From contig JAYTOK010000086.1 of the NCBI GenBank assembly GCA_043747835.1, positions 1 to 64,000 of the forward strand: 64,000 nt of DNA, in the 5' to 3' direction. The position numbers and the translations under genes were made by a program. Within the stretch, counting starts at the first letter, position 1. Each line of letters opens with the position of its first letter. The notes under the pieces were generated by a model. It had not been told where the DNA came from, ran no database searches, and was given only the letters and a program-made list of their open reading frames with translations. Below, piece after piece: positions 17,554 to 26,507 of the stretch. Source of the stretch: CADEED01 sp043747835. GTDB lineage: Bacteria; Pseudomonadota; Gammaproteobacteria; Steroidobacterales; Steroidobacteraceae.

Positions 17554-18429
17554 TCAGCGCGGTGATGCGCGATCGTGAGGCTCTTTAGATACCTTGTCGC
17601 TTAAAGGCGTCGTATCCGTTACTGGGTCCACAAACTGAAAGACGGCGAGGCCGACGCGCTCAAAATCCTTTCCTGGCGCGGCATCTGCAGAGTACGGACT
17701 GAGCCAGTTGTCGAGTTCGACCAAAAGGTCGCTTACCTTCTCTCGCACGTGTTTCTCGAATACTGGGACGACCGATTTCGGAAGCCCGCGATCTGAGATA
17801 ACCGATCGCTCCAATCGTTTGTCGCTATTTCTTCGATCAAGATTGAACTGCAAGGTATTAGCGAGACGCGTAAGGGCATTGCCAAAGAATTCGAGTTGGG
17901 CGGGCGACATCTCTTCGACCGGGATAAATGCCCGGGAGATTGTGCGTACGTGAGTATCTCCAGACCAAACCACAGTCTTCAAACGAATGAGTTCATCAAG
18001 TACGTCGTGCACATTGGCGTTTGAATCTACAGTGTAGACCAGCTCTGAGAACGCCCTACTCTTCTGACTGCGAACTTCCAGCTCTAGCGGGATGCCATAG
18101 GGCCCCACGAACTGTGGATCGGTGTGCCATTTATTTAACACTTCGGAAAGAGTGGCGGTCAGCGTTCTCGGAGGCGCAGGTAGAGCGCCATCATGATCGA
18201 TAAAGCGATCGACATCGCGTCTAGGCACACCGGTAGAAAGTGACACTTTTGCGCGCGTAAGTTTCGTGTCATCTCCAAGACCATCGCGAACGGCGGTCTC
18301 GACATAGACCCCGCGCACGAGATCTAGAAACTCATCGTAGCGAACACCTGACCTAACAAGTATTCGGATTAGTGGGCGCAACACTCTTCGGAAAGAGTAC
18401 AAGAGCTGATCACGGGAACTCTTTTCCAT
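17554..18429 (-). CDS. DUF6502-like regulator-type protein
   Basis: 291 residues, cytosolic, starting at an ATG in a low-GC stretch. N-terminal helices (LLYSFRRVLRPLIRILVRSGV) and a segment ending in FLDLVRGVYVETA match what I recall of DUF6502. A likely helix-turn-helix follows (LTRAKVSLSTGVPRRDVDRF, about residues 56-75), then a WHTDP..G.P..L block, FSELV, VLDELIRLKTVV and a C-terminal helical region (about 215-250). It is the first gene of the island after dgt, 52 bases downstream of the dgt stop region on the same strand. It probably binds DNA or RNA, but no target is known. The adjacent secreted repeat protein is a natural candidate partner or target. Confidence 0.65.
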   Translation of the reverse strand: MEKSSRDQLLYSFRRVLRPLIRILVRSGVRYDEFLDLVRGVYVETAVRDGLGDDTKLTRAKVSLSTGVPRRDVDRFIDHDGALPAPPRTLTATLSEVLNKWHTDPQFVGPYGIPLELEVRSQKSRAFSELVYTVDSNANVHDVLDELIRLKTVVWSGDTHVRTISRAFIPVEEMSPAQLEFFGNALTRLANTLQFNLDRRNSDKRLERSVISDRGLPKSVVPVFEKHVREKVSDLLVELDNWLSPYSADAAPGKDFERVGLAVFQFVDPVTDTTPLSDKVSKEPHDRASPR

Positions 18430-18481
18430 CCTGCTAGACTCTCCAACTATCAGACCTTTATCACTTCAACAAATTGACAAG

Positions 18482-19624
18482 CTAATTTGCTTTAAGACGA
18501 TCTAGCTCGATGAATGCAAACCTATCCGTCATCCCCGCCACATAGTCCGCCACCACGCGCGCGCGTGCCGGCGTCCCACCTTCCGCATCCGCACGAGCGA
18601 CAAGCGCCTGATGCTCCGGCGGCAGTCTCGATGGCTCTCGAAAATAAGCCTCAAACAACACTTTGAGCGTCGCTCGAGCCTCTTCCATCACTTCCATGAC
18701 CTTCGGATGATTGTAGAGCTTAGATCGCAAAAATCGCTTGAGTTCCTGATGCTCGCCAAGGACCGACTCACTCAGTGAGATCAGCGAGCGCGACTGACCA
18801 CGGACGGCATCGATGCTGTCCACCTTCGACGCCGCGATTTCGGTTCCACTTTGGACTATGACGTCGCTGACGAGGTAATCCACCATCCGGCGGATGGTTT
18901 CGTACAGCTGCCTGCGCGGAGACACATTCGCGTACCGCTCGACGACAGCATTGTGAAACCGTGCAAAGACGCTCACATCGCGCAAATCCTCGATCTGGAT
19001 CAGGCCCGCGCGCACGCCGTCGTCGACATCGTGGTTGTTGTAGGCGATCGCATCGGCAAGGTTCGCGAGCTGCGCTTCGAGGCTTGGCTGCGTCCGGTTC
19101 AAAAACCGCTCGCCGACATCGCCGAGTTGCCGTGCGTTTTGCGCGGAGCAATGCTTGAGCACTCCCTCGCGACATTCGAATGTGAGATTAAGTCCAGAAA
19201 ATTCGGCGTAGCGCTCTTCGAGCTCATCGACGACGCGCAGCGACTGCAGGTTGTGTTCGAATCCGCCGAACTCACGCATGCACTCGTTCAGCGCGTCCTG
19301 GCCGGCGTGGCCGAACGGCGTGTGGCCGAGGTCGTGCGCCAGGCAGATCGCCTCAGTCAGTGTCTCGTTCAAGCCCAGTGCACGCGCCACGGTTCTGCCG
19401 ATCTGCGCGACCTCGAGAGAATGGGTGATTCGCGTCCGGTAGAGATCGCCTTCGTGGTTCACGAAGACCTGGGTCTTGTAGACCAGCCTGCGAAAGGCGT
19501 TCGAGTGAATGATCCGGTCCCGATCGCGCTGGAACTCTGTGCGGAATCGCGGTGGCGGTTCTGGAAATCGACGGCCGCGGCTGCGCTCGTCGAACGCGGC
19601 ATACGGCGCGAGCGTCTGTGTCAT
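18482..19624 (-). CDS. dgt: dGTP triphosphohydrolase-like HD protein
   Basis: A 380-residue deoxyguanosinetriphosphate triphosphohydrolase-like protein that would split dNTPs to nucleoside and triphosphate. The HD-domain metal motifs are clear: the entry His in RITHSLEVAQIGR (near residue 67), the central AHDLGHTPFGHAG (near 97) and a later Asp in ANLADAIAYNNHDVDDG (near 195). The N-terminal FRTEFQRDRDRIIHS and FRRLVYKTQVF are typical of the proteobacterial short form. It starts 3 bases after the aroB stop, so it is the last gene of the pilMNOPQ-aroK-aroB-dgt run. Confidence 0.93.
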   Translation of the reverse strand: MTQTLAPYAAFDERSRGRRFPEPPPRFRTEFQRDRDRIIHSNAFRRLVYKTQVFVNHEGDLYRTRITHSLEVAQIGRTVARALGLNETLTEAICLAHDLGHTPFGHAGQDALNECMREFGGFEHNLQSLRVVDELEERYAEFSGLNLTFECREGVLKHCSAQNARQLGDVGERFLNRTQPSLEAQLANLADAIAYNNHDVDDGVRAGLIQIEDLRDVSVFARFHNAVVERYANVSPRRQLYETIRRMVDYLVSDVIVQSGTEIAASKVDSIDAVRGQSRSLISLSESVLGEHQELKRFLRSKLYNHPKVMEVMEEARATLKVLFEAYFREPSRLPPEHQALVARADAEGGTPARARVVADYVAGMTDRFAFIELDRLKAN

Positions 19625-19627
19625 GGC

Positions 19628-20704
19628 TCAGCCGCAGCGCGCGCGCAGCGTCTCCCGCAACGCCGCGTCGTCGTAGTCGCCAGTGACCACGGACTTGCCG
19701 ATCGCCTTGAGCAGCACGAGCCGGATCCGGCCTGCCGCCACTTTCTTGTCTATCTTCATGTTCTCGGCAATGGTGGCGGCGGGCAACGATTGCACGTCGG
19801 TTCGCAATCCGAACTGCTGCAGGACGCGCTCGACGCGCTCGACGTCGGCCGTACCCATCCAGCCAAGCCGTTGCGAGACATCCGCTGCGAGCAGCATTCC
19901 CGCGGCGACGGCTTCGCCGTGCAGCCAGGTCTTGTAGTGGGTCGCGCTCTCGATTGCGTGTCCGAACGTGTGGCCGAGATTGAGCAGGGCGCGGTCGCCG
20001 CGTTCGTGCTCGTCGCGGGCGACGATCTCCGCCTTGACCTCGCACGAGCGCTTGATGGCGTACGTCAACGCAACGGTGTCGCGCGCGAGCAGTTTCGCGG
20101 CATTCGCCTCGAGCCAGTCGAAGAACTCGCGATCGACGATGAGTCCGTACTTGATGACTTCGGCGAGACCGGCGCGCAACTCGCGATCGGGCAGGGTAGC
20201 GAGCGTGTCCGTGTCCGTGAAAACGGCGACTGGCTGGTGGAAGGCGCCGATGAGGTTCTTGCCACCGGGGTGATTCACGCCGGTCTTGCCCCCAACAGAG
20301 GAATCCACCTGCGACAACAGTGTCGTGGGGATCTGCACGAAAGGGATGCCGCGTTGGTAACAGGCGGCGGCGAAGCCGGCCATGTCGCCAACGACGCCGC
20401 CACCGAGCGCAACGACGCAGGCATCGCGCGCGAAGCGATTGGTCACGAGGACATCGAGCATGCGCGAGACGTTCGCGAGCGTCTTGTGAACCTCGCCGTC
20501 GGGCAGCACCACCTCGATACAGCGGCGCGGCACGAGCGCAGCCATGAGTTTCGCGGAGTAGATCGGGCCTACGGTGGTGTTGGTGACGACGAGAACGTCG
20601 CGCGCGGGCACGACGCGGTCCATCTCTTCGCGCAACTCCATGGCGCCGGCGCCGATGAAGATCGGATAGCTGCGCTGCCCCAGGCTGACGTCAATTCTTT
20701 CCAC
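19628..20704 (-). CDS. aroB: 3-dehydroquinate synthase
   Basis: A 358-residue enzyme converting DAHP to 3-dehydroquinate, the second shikimate step, with NAD and a divalent metal. The GTG start at 20704 gives VERIDVSLGQRSYPIFIGAG, the normal N-terminus; the 44 codons upstream would overlap aroK and are rejected. Seen motifs: LPDGEVHKT, ALGGGVVGDMAGFAAA (NAD site), QIPTTLLSQVDSSVGGKTGVN (in two parts) and the metal ligands in LNLGHTFGHAIE and LHGEAV. It sits 19 bases after aroK, the usual gene order. Confidence 0.95.
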   Translation of the reverse strand: MERIDVSLGQRSYPIFIGAGAMELREEMDRVVPARDVLVVTNTTVGPIYSAKLMAALVPRRCIEVVLPDGEVHKTLANVSRMLDVLVTNRFARDACVVALGGGVVGDMAGFAAACYQRGIPFVQIPTTLLSQVDSSVGGKTGVNHPGGKNLIGAFHQPVAVFTDTDTLATLPDRELRAGLAEVIKYGLIVDREFFDWLEANAAKLLARDTVALTYAIKRSCEVKAEIVARDEHERGDRALLNLGHTFGHAIESATHYKTWLHGEAVAAGMLLAADVSQRLGWMGTADVERVERVLQQFGLRTDVQSLPAATIAENMKIDKKVAAGRIRLVLLKAIGKSVVTGDYDDAALRETLRARCG

Positions 20705-20723
20705 GCGTGAATTATATGCGGCC

Positions 20724-21254
20724 TCAGGAGGGCTCCTGTGCCTTGAATGCGGCGACGATGGCGTCCGCGACGACATGGACCTTACGTCCGTCGGTGGCGA
20801 CGGTGAAGTTGGAGAGCGACTCGTACAGCGGCTCACGGATGGCCATGAGCTCGGTGAGCTTGGTCAGTGGATCGACATCGTGGAGCAGCGGCCGATTGCG
20901 CCCCTGGCGCACGCGTTCGACCTGCTGATCGAGTGAGGTTCTCAGGTAGACGACGAAGCCGCGTTCGTGCAGTGCGACGCGGTTTTCCGGCAGAAGGATG
21001 GCGCCGCCGCCAGTCGCGAGGACGATGGGACTTTCGCGCGTCAGATCTTCGATGACCTCGCGCTCGCGCTCGCGAAAGCCCGCCTCGCCCTCGCGGGAGA
21101 AGATGTACGAAATGTCGACGCCCGTTCGTACCTCGATCTCCGCATCGCTGTCGCGAAACGGCGCGCGCAATACGCGCGCCAACTGCTTGCCGACGGCGGT
21201 CTTGCCGGACCCCATTGGGCCGATCAGAAACACATTGGAACTGCGCGTGTGCAT
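20724..21254 (-). CDS. aroK: Shikimate kinase
   Basis: A 176-residue kinase phosphorylating shikimate with ATP. The P-loop is IGPMGSGKTAVGKQLA near residue 10, the shikimate-binding DSDAEIE and ATGGGAILLPENR (near 78) are present, and the lid Arg lies in RQGRNRPLL. I prefer the Met at 21254; the frame allows a start 15 bases upstream. A strong stem-loop at 21277-21307 separates it from pilQ. This may uncouple metabolic aroKB expression from the pilus genes. Confidence 0.93.
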   Translation of the reverse strand: MHTRSSNVFLIGPMGSGKTAVGKQLARVLRAPFRDSDAEIEVRTGVDISYIFSREGEAGFREREREVIEDLTRESPIVLATGGGAILLPENRVALHERGFVVYLRTSLDQQVERVRQGRNRPLLHDVDPLTKLTELMAIREPLYESLSNFTVATDGRKVHVVADAIVAAFKAQEPS

Positions 21255-21276
21255 GTCGGCGCGAAGCATAGCGGAA

Positions 21277-21307
21277 ACGAAACGGCCGCCCGGAGGCGGC
21301 CGTTCGT
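21277..21307 (-). terminator. Stem-loop between pilQ and aroK
   Basis: ACGGCCGCC at 21282-21290 pairs perfectly with GGCGGCCGT at 21295-21303 around a CGGA loop, and ACGA/TCGT extend the stem with one bulged A. The minus-strand 3' flank is only moderately T-rich. It may be a partial terminator or an mRNA end protector between the pilus and shikimate genes. Confidence 0.55.
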
Positions 21308-21325
21308 GAGTCGCTAGTGAGGCGA

Positions 21326-23545
21326 TCAGTAGACGTTGACGCCTTCACGCAAGATCTTCGGCGTGACGAAGATCAGGAGCTCGTCCTTGTTGTTCGTCTT
21401 GCCGGTCGTCTTGAACAGGCGGCCGAGCACGGGAACGTCGCCCAGGTACGGGACCTTCTTCTCGGTCTCGCGACGCTCGGTCTCGAGGATGCCGCCGAGC
21501 ACCACGGTCTGGCCGTCGTTGACGAGGACCTGCGTGGTGATCTCGCGAGTGTCGATCGACGGAACCTGCTGGCCGGCGCCACCCACGATGATCTGGCCGA
21601 CGCTGTCCTTCTTGACGACGAGGTCGAGGATGACGCGGTTGTCGGGAGTGACTTGCGGCGTGACCTTGAGCGAGAGAACGGCCTTCTTGAAGGAGATCGT
21701 CGTGGCGCCCGAAGATGCTGACTCCTGGTACGGAATTTCCACACCCTGCTCGATGCTGGCCTCTCGCTGATTCGCGGTGATGATGCGCGGCGTCGAGATG
21801 ACTTCACCACGGCCTTCCGCCTGTGCCGCCTGAATCTCGAGGTCCACGAGGTAGTCGCGGCCCAGCAGCATGAATGCAAGGCTGCCCGCGGGATTCGCGA
21901 TCGGCAGGTTCACGTTGTACCGCTGCGGAATGCTGTCGCCCTCGCCGAGCACGAAGCCACCGAGGCCGTCGTTGTTCGGGTTGGTGTCCTCGCTGCGCTC
22001 CTGCACGAACTCGAGGTGATCGTCATTGTTGAGCGCCGAGCCGCTGGTGTAACCGAGACCCTGGCCACCGTCGTAGAGGTTGAAGCCGTTGAATCCGGCG
22101 CGGGCGCCGAGCTCGCGGGTGAAGTCATCGCTGACGATCACGATGCGCGCTTCGATCTGCACCTGGCGGATCGGGATGTCGAGCGTGCCGACGAGGCGGC
22201 GGATGTCGTCGAGACGATCCGCGGAGTCGGACAGAAGCAGAGTGTTCGTGCGCTCGTCGACCGCGACGCTGCCACGCTTGGACAGGAGGCCGCCGCCACC
22301 GCCACCGCCCTCGCCCTGCGCCTTGATCAGCGCGGCGAGATCGCCGGCCTTCGCATAGTTGACCTGCAGATATTCCGAACGCAGCGGCGCGAGTTCCTGC
22401 ACGTCCTGGCGCGCGGCGAGCTCGGCCTTTTCACGCGACGCGAGTTCTTCGGTCGGCGCGACGATGATGACGTTGTCGTTGCGGCGCTTGTCGAGACCCT
22501 TCGTGCGCAACACGATGTCGAGCGCCTGGTCCCACGGCACGTTCTGCAGACGCAGCGTGACGCTGCCCTGCACCGAGTCGGAGACGACGATGTTCTGGCC
22601 GCTCGCGTCCGCGAGGAGCTGGAGCACGGCGCGAGTTTCGATGTCCTGGAAGTTCAGCGTGAGGCGCTCGCCGGTGTAGACGCGCTTGTCCTCGGTCTTC
22701 TGCGCGGCCTTGCGGGCCGGCTGTACTTCGACGACGTACTGGTCGTCGGACTGGTACGCGAGCTGTTCGTAGTCGCCCACGGCGCTGATGGAGATACGCA
22801 CGCCGTCACCGACGCGAACCACGTCGAAGCCGGTCACCGGCGTCGCGAAGTCACCGGCGTCATAGCGGCGCGCGAGGTTGCTGGCGATCTCGGCGCCCGA
22901 GAAATCGACGACGATCTGGTTGCCGAGCTGGCGAAGATTGGCGGGCGTGCGCGGATCGGAGAGGCGCACGATCACGCGGCCCGTTCCACCTGCACCGCGG
23001 CGGAAGTCGATGCCCTTGATGGCGCGCGGGCCAGACGGGGCGGGAGCGGCCGAAGCCGAACGCGGCGCGACCGGCGAACCCGAGGCACCGCTCGAAGCAG
23101 CGGCGGCGGCGGCGGGTGAACCCGTGGCGCCGACCATGATGATGATGTCGTTGCCCGACACGCGCGTGGTGTAGGGCAGCAGTCGGTCGAGATTCAGCAC
23201 GAGGCGCGTGCGGCCCGCCGCCTCGGCGGCGAGGATCGAGTCGACACCGCCGGCGCGCACGTCGACGCGGCGTGACGGAAGCGCGAGCGCGGTGTTCGCG
23301 AGGTCGAGGGAGATTCGCGCCGGGTTGTCGATCGTGAAGGCCACGGGTTCCGACGGAGGCGCCGAGTGCCGCAGCGTGAGCTGGAGCTGTTGACCGGACA
23401 TGTTTTGTACGTCGATCGACTCGAGCTTGTTAGGCGTTCCCTGCGCGTGTGCGACGGAAGTCGCGACACCGACGATGACGCAAGCGGCGAGCCACAGCAG
23501 AGTCGAGGCGGCCAGCTGACGGATGGTTGTCTTATTCATTCGCAT
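21326..23545 (-). CDS. pilQ: Type IV pilus secretin PilQ
   Basis: A 739-residue outer-membrane secretin forming the pore for the type IV pilus. A signal peptide (about 1-34) is followed by two AMIN peptidoglycan-binding domains (about 40-130 and 170-275, each with IDVQ/IDFR, a V..L and DLAN/DFSG pattern), an N0/STN domain (RLTLNFQDIETRAVLQLLADASGQN, in parts), an N1 domain and the secretin core with a typical VPYLGDVPVLGRLFK-type sequence near residue 695. A Gly/Ala/Pro-rich linker separates the AMIN domains. The start may be ATG 23545 or 23539. It is the last pil gene of the operon. Confidence 0.95.
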   Translation of the reverse strand: MRMNKTTIRQLAASTLLWLAACVIVGVATSVAHAQGTPNKLESIDVQNMSGQQLQLTLRHSAPPSEPVAFTIDNPARISLDLANTALALPSRRVDVRAGGVDSILAAEAAGRTRLVLNLDRLLPYTTRVSGNDIIIMVGATGSPAAAAAASSGASGSPVAPRSASAAPAPSGPRAIKGIDFRRGAGGTGRVIVRLSDPRTPANLRQLGNQIVVDFSGAEIASNLARRYDAGDFATPVTGFDVVRVGDGVRISISAVGDYEQLAYQSDDQYVVEVQPARKAAQKTEDKRVYTGERLTLNFQDIETRAVLQLLADASGQNIVVSDSVQGSVTLRLQNVPWDQALDIVLRTKGLDKRRNDNVIIVAPTEELASREKAELAARQDVQELAPLRSEYLQVNYAKAGDLAALIKAQGEGGGGGGGLLSKRGSVAVDERTNTLLLSDSADRLDDIRRLVGTLDIPIRQVQIEARIVIVSDDFTRELGARAGFNGFNLYDGGQGLGYTSGSALNNDDHLEFVQERSEDTNPNNDGLGGFVLGEGDSIPQRYNVNLPIANPAGSLAFMLLGRDYLVDLEIQAAQAEGRGEVISTPRIITANQREASIEQGVEIPYQESASSGATTISFKKAVLSLKVTPQVTPDNRVILDLVVKKDSVGQIIVGGAGQQVPSIDTREITTQVLVNDGQTVVLGGILETERRETEKKVPYLGDVPVLGRLFKTTGKTNNKDELLIFVTPKILREGVNVY

Positions 23546-23565
23546 CTACTCCCAAACGTGGATCG

Positions 23566-24087
23566 TCAATTCAAGGCGAGCGCGGCTGCACGTTCCATGT
23601 AGCCGCCAACACCGTCAGGAACCAGTTCCACGACACTTATCTTCGAAGGCGATATTTCAGTGATCCGGCCTTCAGCCTGGCCGACATAGGCGCCGACCTG
23701 CACGCGATGCACGAGTCCATCCTTGGTCTTGATCAGGCCGTACGTACGGTCCTGCAAGCGCAGCGTGCCGACCATGCGCAACGTATCGAGCGAAAACTGC
23801 TCGAGGAATTCTCGATTGCGGCGCGAATCGGGCCGAGGACCGGCGGACGAAGCGCCCGATCCACCCGGCATGAACGGCGAACGCGCGTTCGACGATTCGT
23901 ACGCATAGGTTTCGTACGGCTTGAGCTCGGGCAGCGGCTTCACAGGGCCACCGGGCTGTTTCTTGGTATCGGCGATGAACTGGTCGAGCTCGTCATCCTT
24001 GCTGGAGCAAGCGGTGAGCGCGCTCGCGGCAAGGGTGGTGGCGACGACCAGAAGCCAACGATTCTTGTGTTTCGAAAACATATTCAT
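23566..24087 (-). CDS. pilP: Type IV pilus lipoprotein PilP
   Basis: A 173-residue inner-membrane lipoprotein that links the PilNO assembly to the PilQ secretin. A signal sequence ends in a lipobox, SALTAC, near residue 26. A flexible proline-rich segment (PGGPVKPLPELKPYETYAYES, in parts) precedes the beta-sandwich domain (about 95-170) with LDTLRMVGTLRLQDRTYGLI-type sequence and VQVGAYVGQAEGRITEIS, characteristic of PilP. It lies 20 bases before pilQ and 21 bases after pilO. Confidence 0.95.
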   Translation of the reverse strand: MNMFSKHKNRWLLVVATTLAASALTACSSKDDELDQFIADTKKQPGGPVKPLPELKPYETYAYESSNARSPFMPGGSGASSAGPRPDSRRNREFLEQFSLDTLRMVGTLRLQDRTYGLIKTKDGLVHRVQVGAYVGQAEGRITEISPSKISVVELVPDGVGGYMERAAALALN

Positions 24088-24108
24088 GACCTGTGTTTTC
24101 GCTTCTCG

Positions 24109-24753
24109 TCAGGATCCGGCGGGCGGAGGAGTGGCCTTGCTCTTCTCGACGGCCGCGACCTCCGCGTCATCGAGATAGCGGTACGTCTTGGCCGTCAGCT
24201 CGAACGACAGGTTGTCGTAAACGTCCTTGTTCTCGCGAGTGATCTTCATCTCGTCGAGAGTCACGATTCGCGGTAACGCCGCGATGCCGCTGACGAACTC
24301 ACCCATCTGGTGATAGGAGCCGATCACCTTGATCTTGATCGGAAGCTCAGCGTAGAAATCCTTCTTCAGCTCACCCGACGGCTGGAAGAGCTTCTCTTCG
24401 AGACCGGCGGCAACACCAACCTGCGAGATGTCGATGAGGAGGCTCGGCACTTCGGTCTTGCCCGGCAGCTGGCGAAGCAGAGCGCCGAAGGAACGTTCGA
24501 TGTCCGCCAACTGCTGCTGGTAGACCGCGAGATTGACCGCCTTGCGATGCTTGTCCTCGAAGGTGGTGCGCAGAGTCTGTTCTTCGGCTCTGACCTGCTC
24601 GAGGACCGGCTGCTGTTCGCTGTACACGAAGAAGTAGAACAGCAACCCGGTAACGAGCACGAAGCACAAGCCCACCGCGCCAGCGCGGACCGGTAAAGGC
24701 CAGCGACCCGGGTCGTTCGGATCGAGACTCTTGAGATCGTCAACAATGCTCAT
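24109..24753 (-). CDS. pilO: Type IV pilus alignment protein PilO
   Basis: A 214-residue bitopic inner-membrane protein. A short cytoplasmic N-terminus (SLDPNDPGRWPLPVRAG) precedes one membrane helix (about 25-45, VGLCFVLVTGLLFYFFV), a periplasmic coiled coil (about 50-110) and a ferredoxin-like domain (KIKVIGSYHQMGEFVSGIAALPRI, in parts). It forms heterodimers with PilN on the periplasmic side. It begins within 3 bases of the pilN stop. Confidence 0.95.
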   Translation of the reverse strand: MSIVDDLKSLDPNDPGRWPLPVRAGAVGLCFVLVTGLLFYFFVYSEQQPVLEQVRAEEQTLRTTFEDKHRKAVNLAVYQQQLADIERSFGALLRQLPGKTEVPSLLIDISQVGVAAGLEEKLFQPSGELKKDFYAELPIKIKVIGSYHQMGEFVSGIAALPRIVTLDEMKITRENKDVYDNLSFELTAKTYRYLDDAEVAAVEKSKATPPPAGS

Positions 24754-24755
24754 GT

Positions 24756-25355
24756 TCAGCCTCCCGCCGCAATGCGCTTCTTGGGCTTGTTGGGATCGAC
24801 CTCATCGCTGACGGCGGGAGCGCCGGCGAGATCGGCCCACAGAATGAACGTTGCACCCGTGACGTTTTCCTTCTTGCTCTCGACCACCTCGAGCTCGGGC
24901 TTCGTGAGGTACGTGTTCGTGTCGAGGTTGCGCATGAACGTGGAGACGCGCGTGGAAGACTGTGCGACCCCTTCGAATTTCAGGCGGCGGCCATTCTGCG
25001 AGATGGCGGTGAGGTACACGCCGTCCGGCAGCTGCTTCGCGATTTCATCGAAGATGTGCACGATTTCAGGCCGCGAGCGCTGCAGCTTCTCAATGACTTC
25101 CATGCGCGCGATGAACCGCGCCTTGTCCGCCTCGAGGCTGTTGATCTTCTCGATCTGCTTGTCGAGCTCGGCGATTTCTTCTTTGAGCTTGGCGTTGCGC
25201 GATTCTTGCGCGCTCACCATCGAGTCCATCATGAGGTAGCCCACGAAAGCCGTGAGACACGCGCCGATCGCGGCGGCACCGAGCGAAACGCCGAACTTGA
25301 GCTTTCGCTCCTTGCGTTCTTCGTCGCGCCAGGGAAGTAGGTTTATGCGAGGCAT
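24756..25355 (-). CDS. pilN: Type IV pilus assembly protein PilN
   Basis: A 199-residue bitopic protein. The start at 25355 gives MPRINLLPWRDEERKER, the conserved PilM-binding N-terminal peptide (INLLPWR), and the ATG overlaps the last base of the pilM stop codon (TAATG). A membrane helix (about 24-44) and a periplasmic coiled coil followed by a ferredoxin-like fold complete the protein. The 10 codons upstream within pilM are not used. Confidence 0.95.
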   Translation of the reverse strand: MPRINLLPWRDEERKERKLKFGVSLGAAAIGACLTAFVGYLMMDSMVSAQESRNAKLKEEIAELDKQIEKINSLEADKARFIARMEVIEKLQRSRPEIVHIFDEIAKQLPDGVYLTAISQNGRRLKFEGVAQSSTRVSTFMRNLDTNTYLTKPELEVVESKKENVTGATFILWADLAGAPAVSDEVDPNKPKKRIAAGG

Positions 25356-26419
25356 TAGTCGAAGCTCCGCAGTGCAAGGCCACACGCCGTGAGCAGCGCC
25401 GTGGCGTCACGCGCCACCGCCTGCGCTTTCGCGCGCGAGGAAAGTTTCATCTGGCCCAGCGGGTCGCCCTTCTCGGCCGAGATACCTACGCGGCTCGAGA
25501 TGACGTCCGAGACGCCGGAGATGTTGGCGCAACCGCCGCACACGAGAATCTTCTCGGGCTGGTCGCGACCGGAACCGGAAGCCAAATAGAACTGCAGCGA
25601 ACGACTGACCTGCTGGGTCATGTCGTCGATGAACGGGTCGAGCACTTCAGCCTGGAAATTTCCGGGCAAACCGCCTTCTTTCTTCGCACGACCGGCTTCT
25701 TCCATCGAGAGGCCGTAGGTGCGCATGATTTCTTCGGTGAGCTGCTGGCCGCCGAACGCGAAGTCCCGCGTGTAGACGACCTTCAGGTTCCGCAGCACGC
25801 TGAACGTCGTGCTGCTCGCGCCGAAGTCGACGACCGCGATCGTGCGATCGATGCCGCCATCGGGCATCTGGTGCGTCATCAGTTTGCAGGCGTTTTCGAG
25901 CGCGAAAGCCTCGACGTCCACGATCTTCGCCGTCAGCCCTGCCGCGTTGACCGCGGCCTGGCGCTGCTCGACGTTCTCGGTGCGCGTCGCGACTAACAAA
26001 ACGTCATTTGTCTCGGGATCCTTCTCCGACGGTCCAAGGACCTCGAAGTCGTAAGAGACTTCGTCCATCGGGAAGGGGATGTACTGGTCCGCCTGCATCT
26101 CGACCTGTGCTTCCAGGTCGCTCGCGCGCAAAAGGCGCGGCATCTGGATGACTTTCGTGATGGCCGCGTCGCCGGAAATCGCGATCGCGACTTCCTTCGC
26201 GCCGGCACCGGAGCGTTTCACGGCACGACGAATTGCCTCGCCGACTGCTTCCGCATCGACGATCGCCTTCTCGTTCATGGCGTTCTGAGGAGTCGGCTCT
26301 GCCGCGTACGATTCGACGCGATAGGAGCCACCACTCATCACCAACTCGATCAATTTGACCGACGAGGTGGTTATGTCAAGCCCGAGCAACGGGCGATACT
26401 TGCGCGTTAGGAACAGCAC
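25355..26419 (-). CDS. pilM: Type IV pilus actin-like ATPase PilM
   Basis: A 354-residue cytoplasmic actin-fold protein that caps PilN. The phosphate-1 motif GLDITTSSVKLIEL (near residue 14), the phosphate-2 type IAVVDFGASSTTFSVL (near 190) and the adenosine motif ILVCGGCANISGV (near 297) are seen. It starts at a GTG with AAAGGA upstream. It is the first gene of pilMNOPQ, and its long leader contains a c-di-GMP-I riboswitch about 190 bases upstream, so the operon is probably controlled by cyclic di-GMP. Confidence 0.95.
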   Translation of the reverse strand: MLFLTRKYRPLLGLDITTSSVKLIELVMSGGSYRVESYAAEPTPQNAMNEKAIVDAEAVGEAIRRAVKRSGAGAKEVAIAISGDAAITKVIQMPRLLRASDLEAQVEMQADQYIPFPMDEVSYDFEVLGPSEKDPETNDVLLVATRTENVEQRQAAVNAAGLTAKIVDVEAFALENACKLMTHQMPDGGIDRTIAVVDFGASSTTFSVLRNLKVVYTRDFAFGGQQLTEEIMRTYGLSMEEAGRAKKEGGLPGNFQAEVLDPFIDDMTQQVSRSLQFYLASGSGRDQPEKILVCGGCANISGVSDVISSRVGISAEKGDPLGQMKLSSRAKAQAVARDATALLTACGLALRSFD

Positions 26420-26478
26420 TTTAGCAGTCCTTTCATAGAGTTACGGCGGAATCGCGCGACCTGTCTTAAACCCAGGAC

Positions 26479-26507
26479 ACTATATATCAGCGTGAAGTTA
26501 AATTGAA
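26479..26507 (-). promoter_or_regulatory. Candidate sigma-70 promoter close to pilM
   Basis: On the minus strand a TATAGT (26479-26484, 5 of 6 to consensus) lies 17 bases from a weak TTCAAT (26502-26507), about 60 bases upstream of the pilM GTG and downstream of the riboswitch. If used, it would make a transcript that skips the aptamer. Confidence 0.35.

Noticed and set aside
14807..18429. Prophage or integrative element
   Set aside because: No integrase, transposase, phage structural gene or flanking direct repeats were seen; only the lower GC suggests transfer.
18851..20710. 619-codon plus-strand frame
   Set aside because: Antisense to dgt and aroB, both with intact catalytic motifs.
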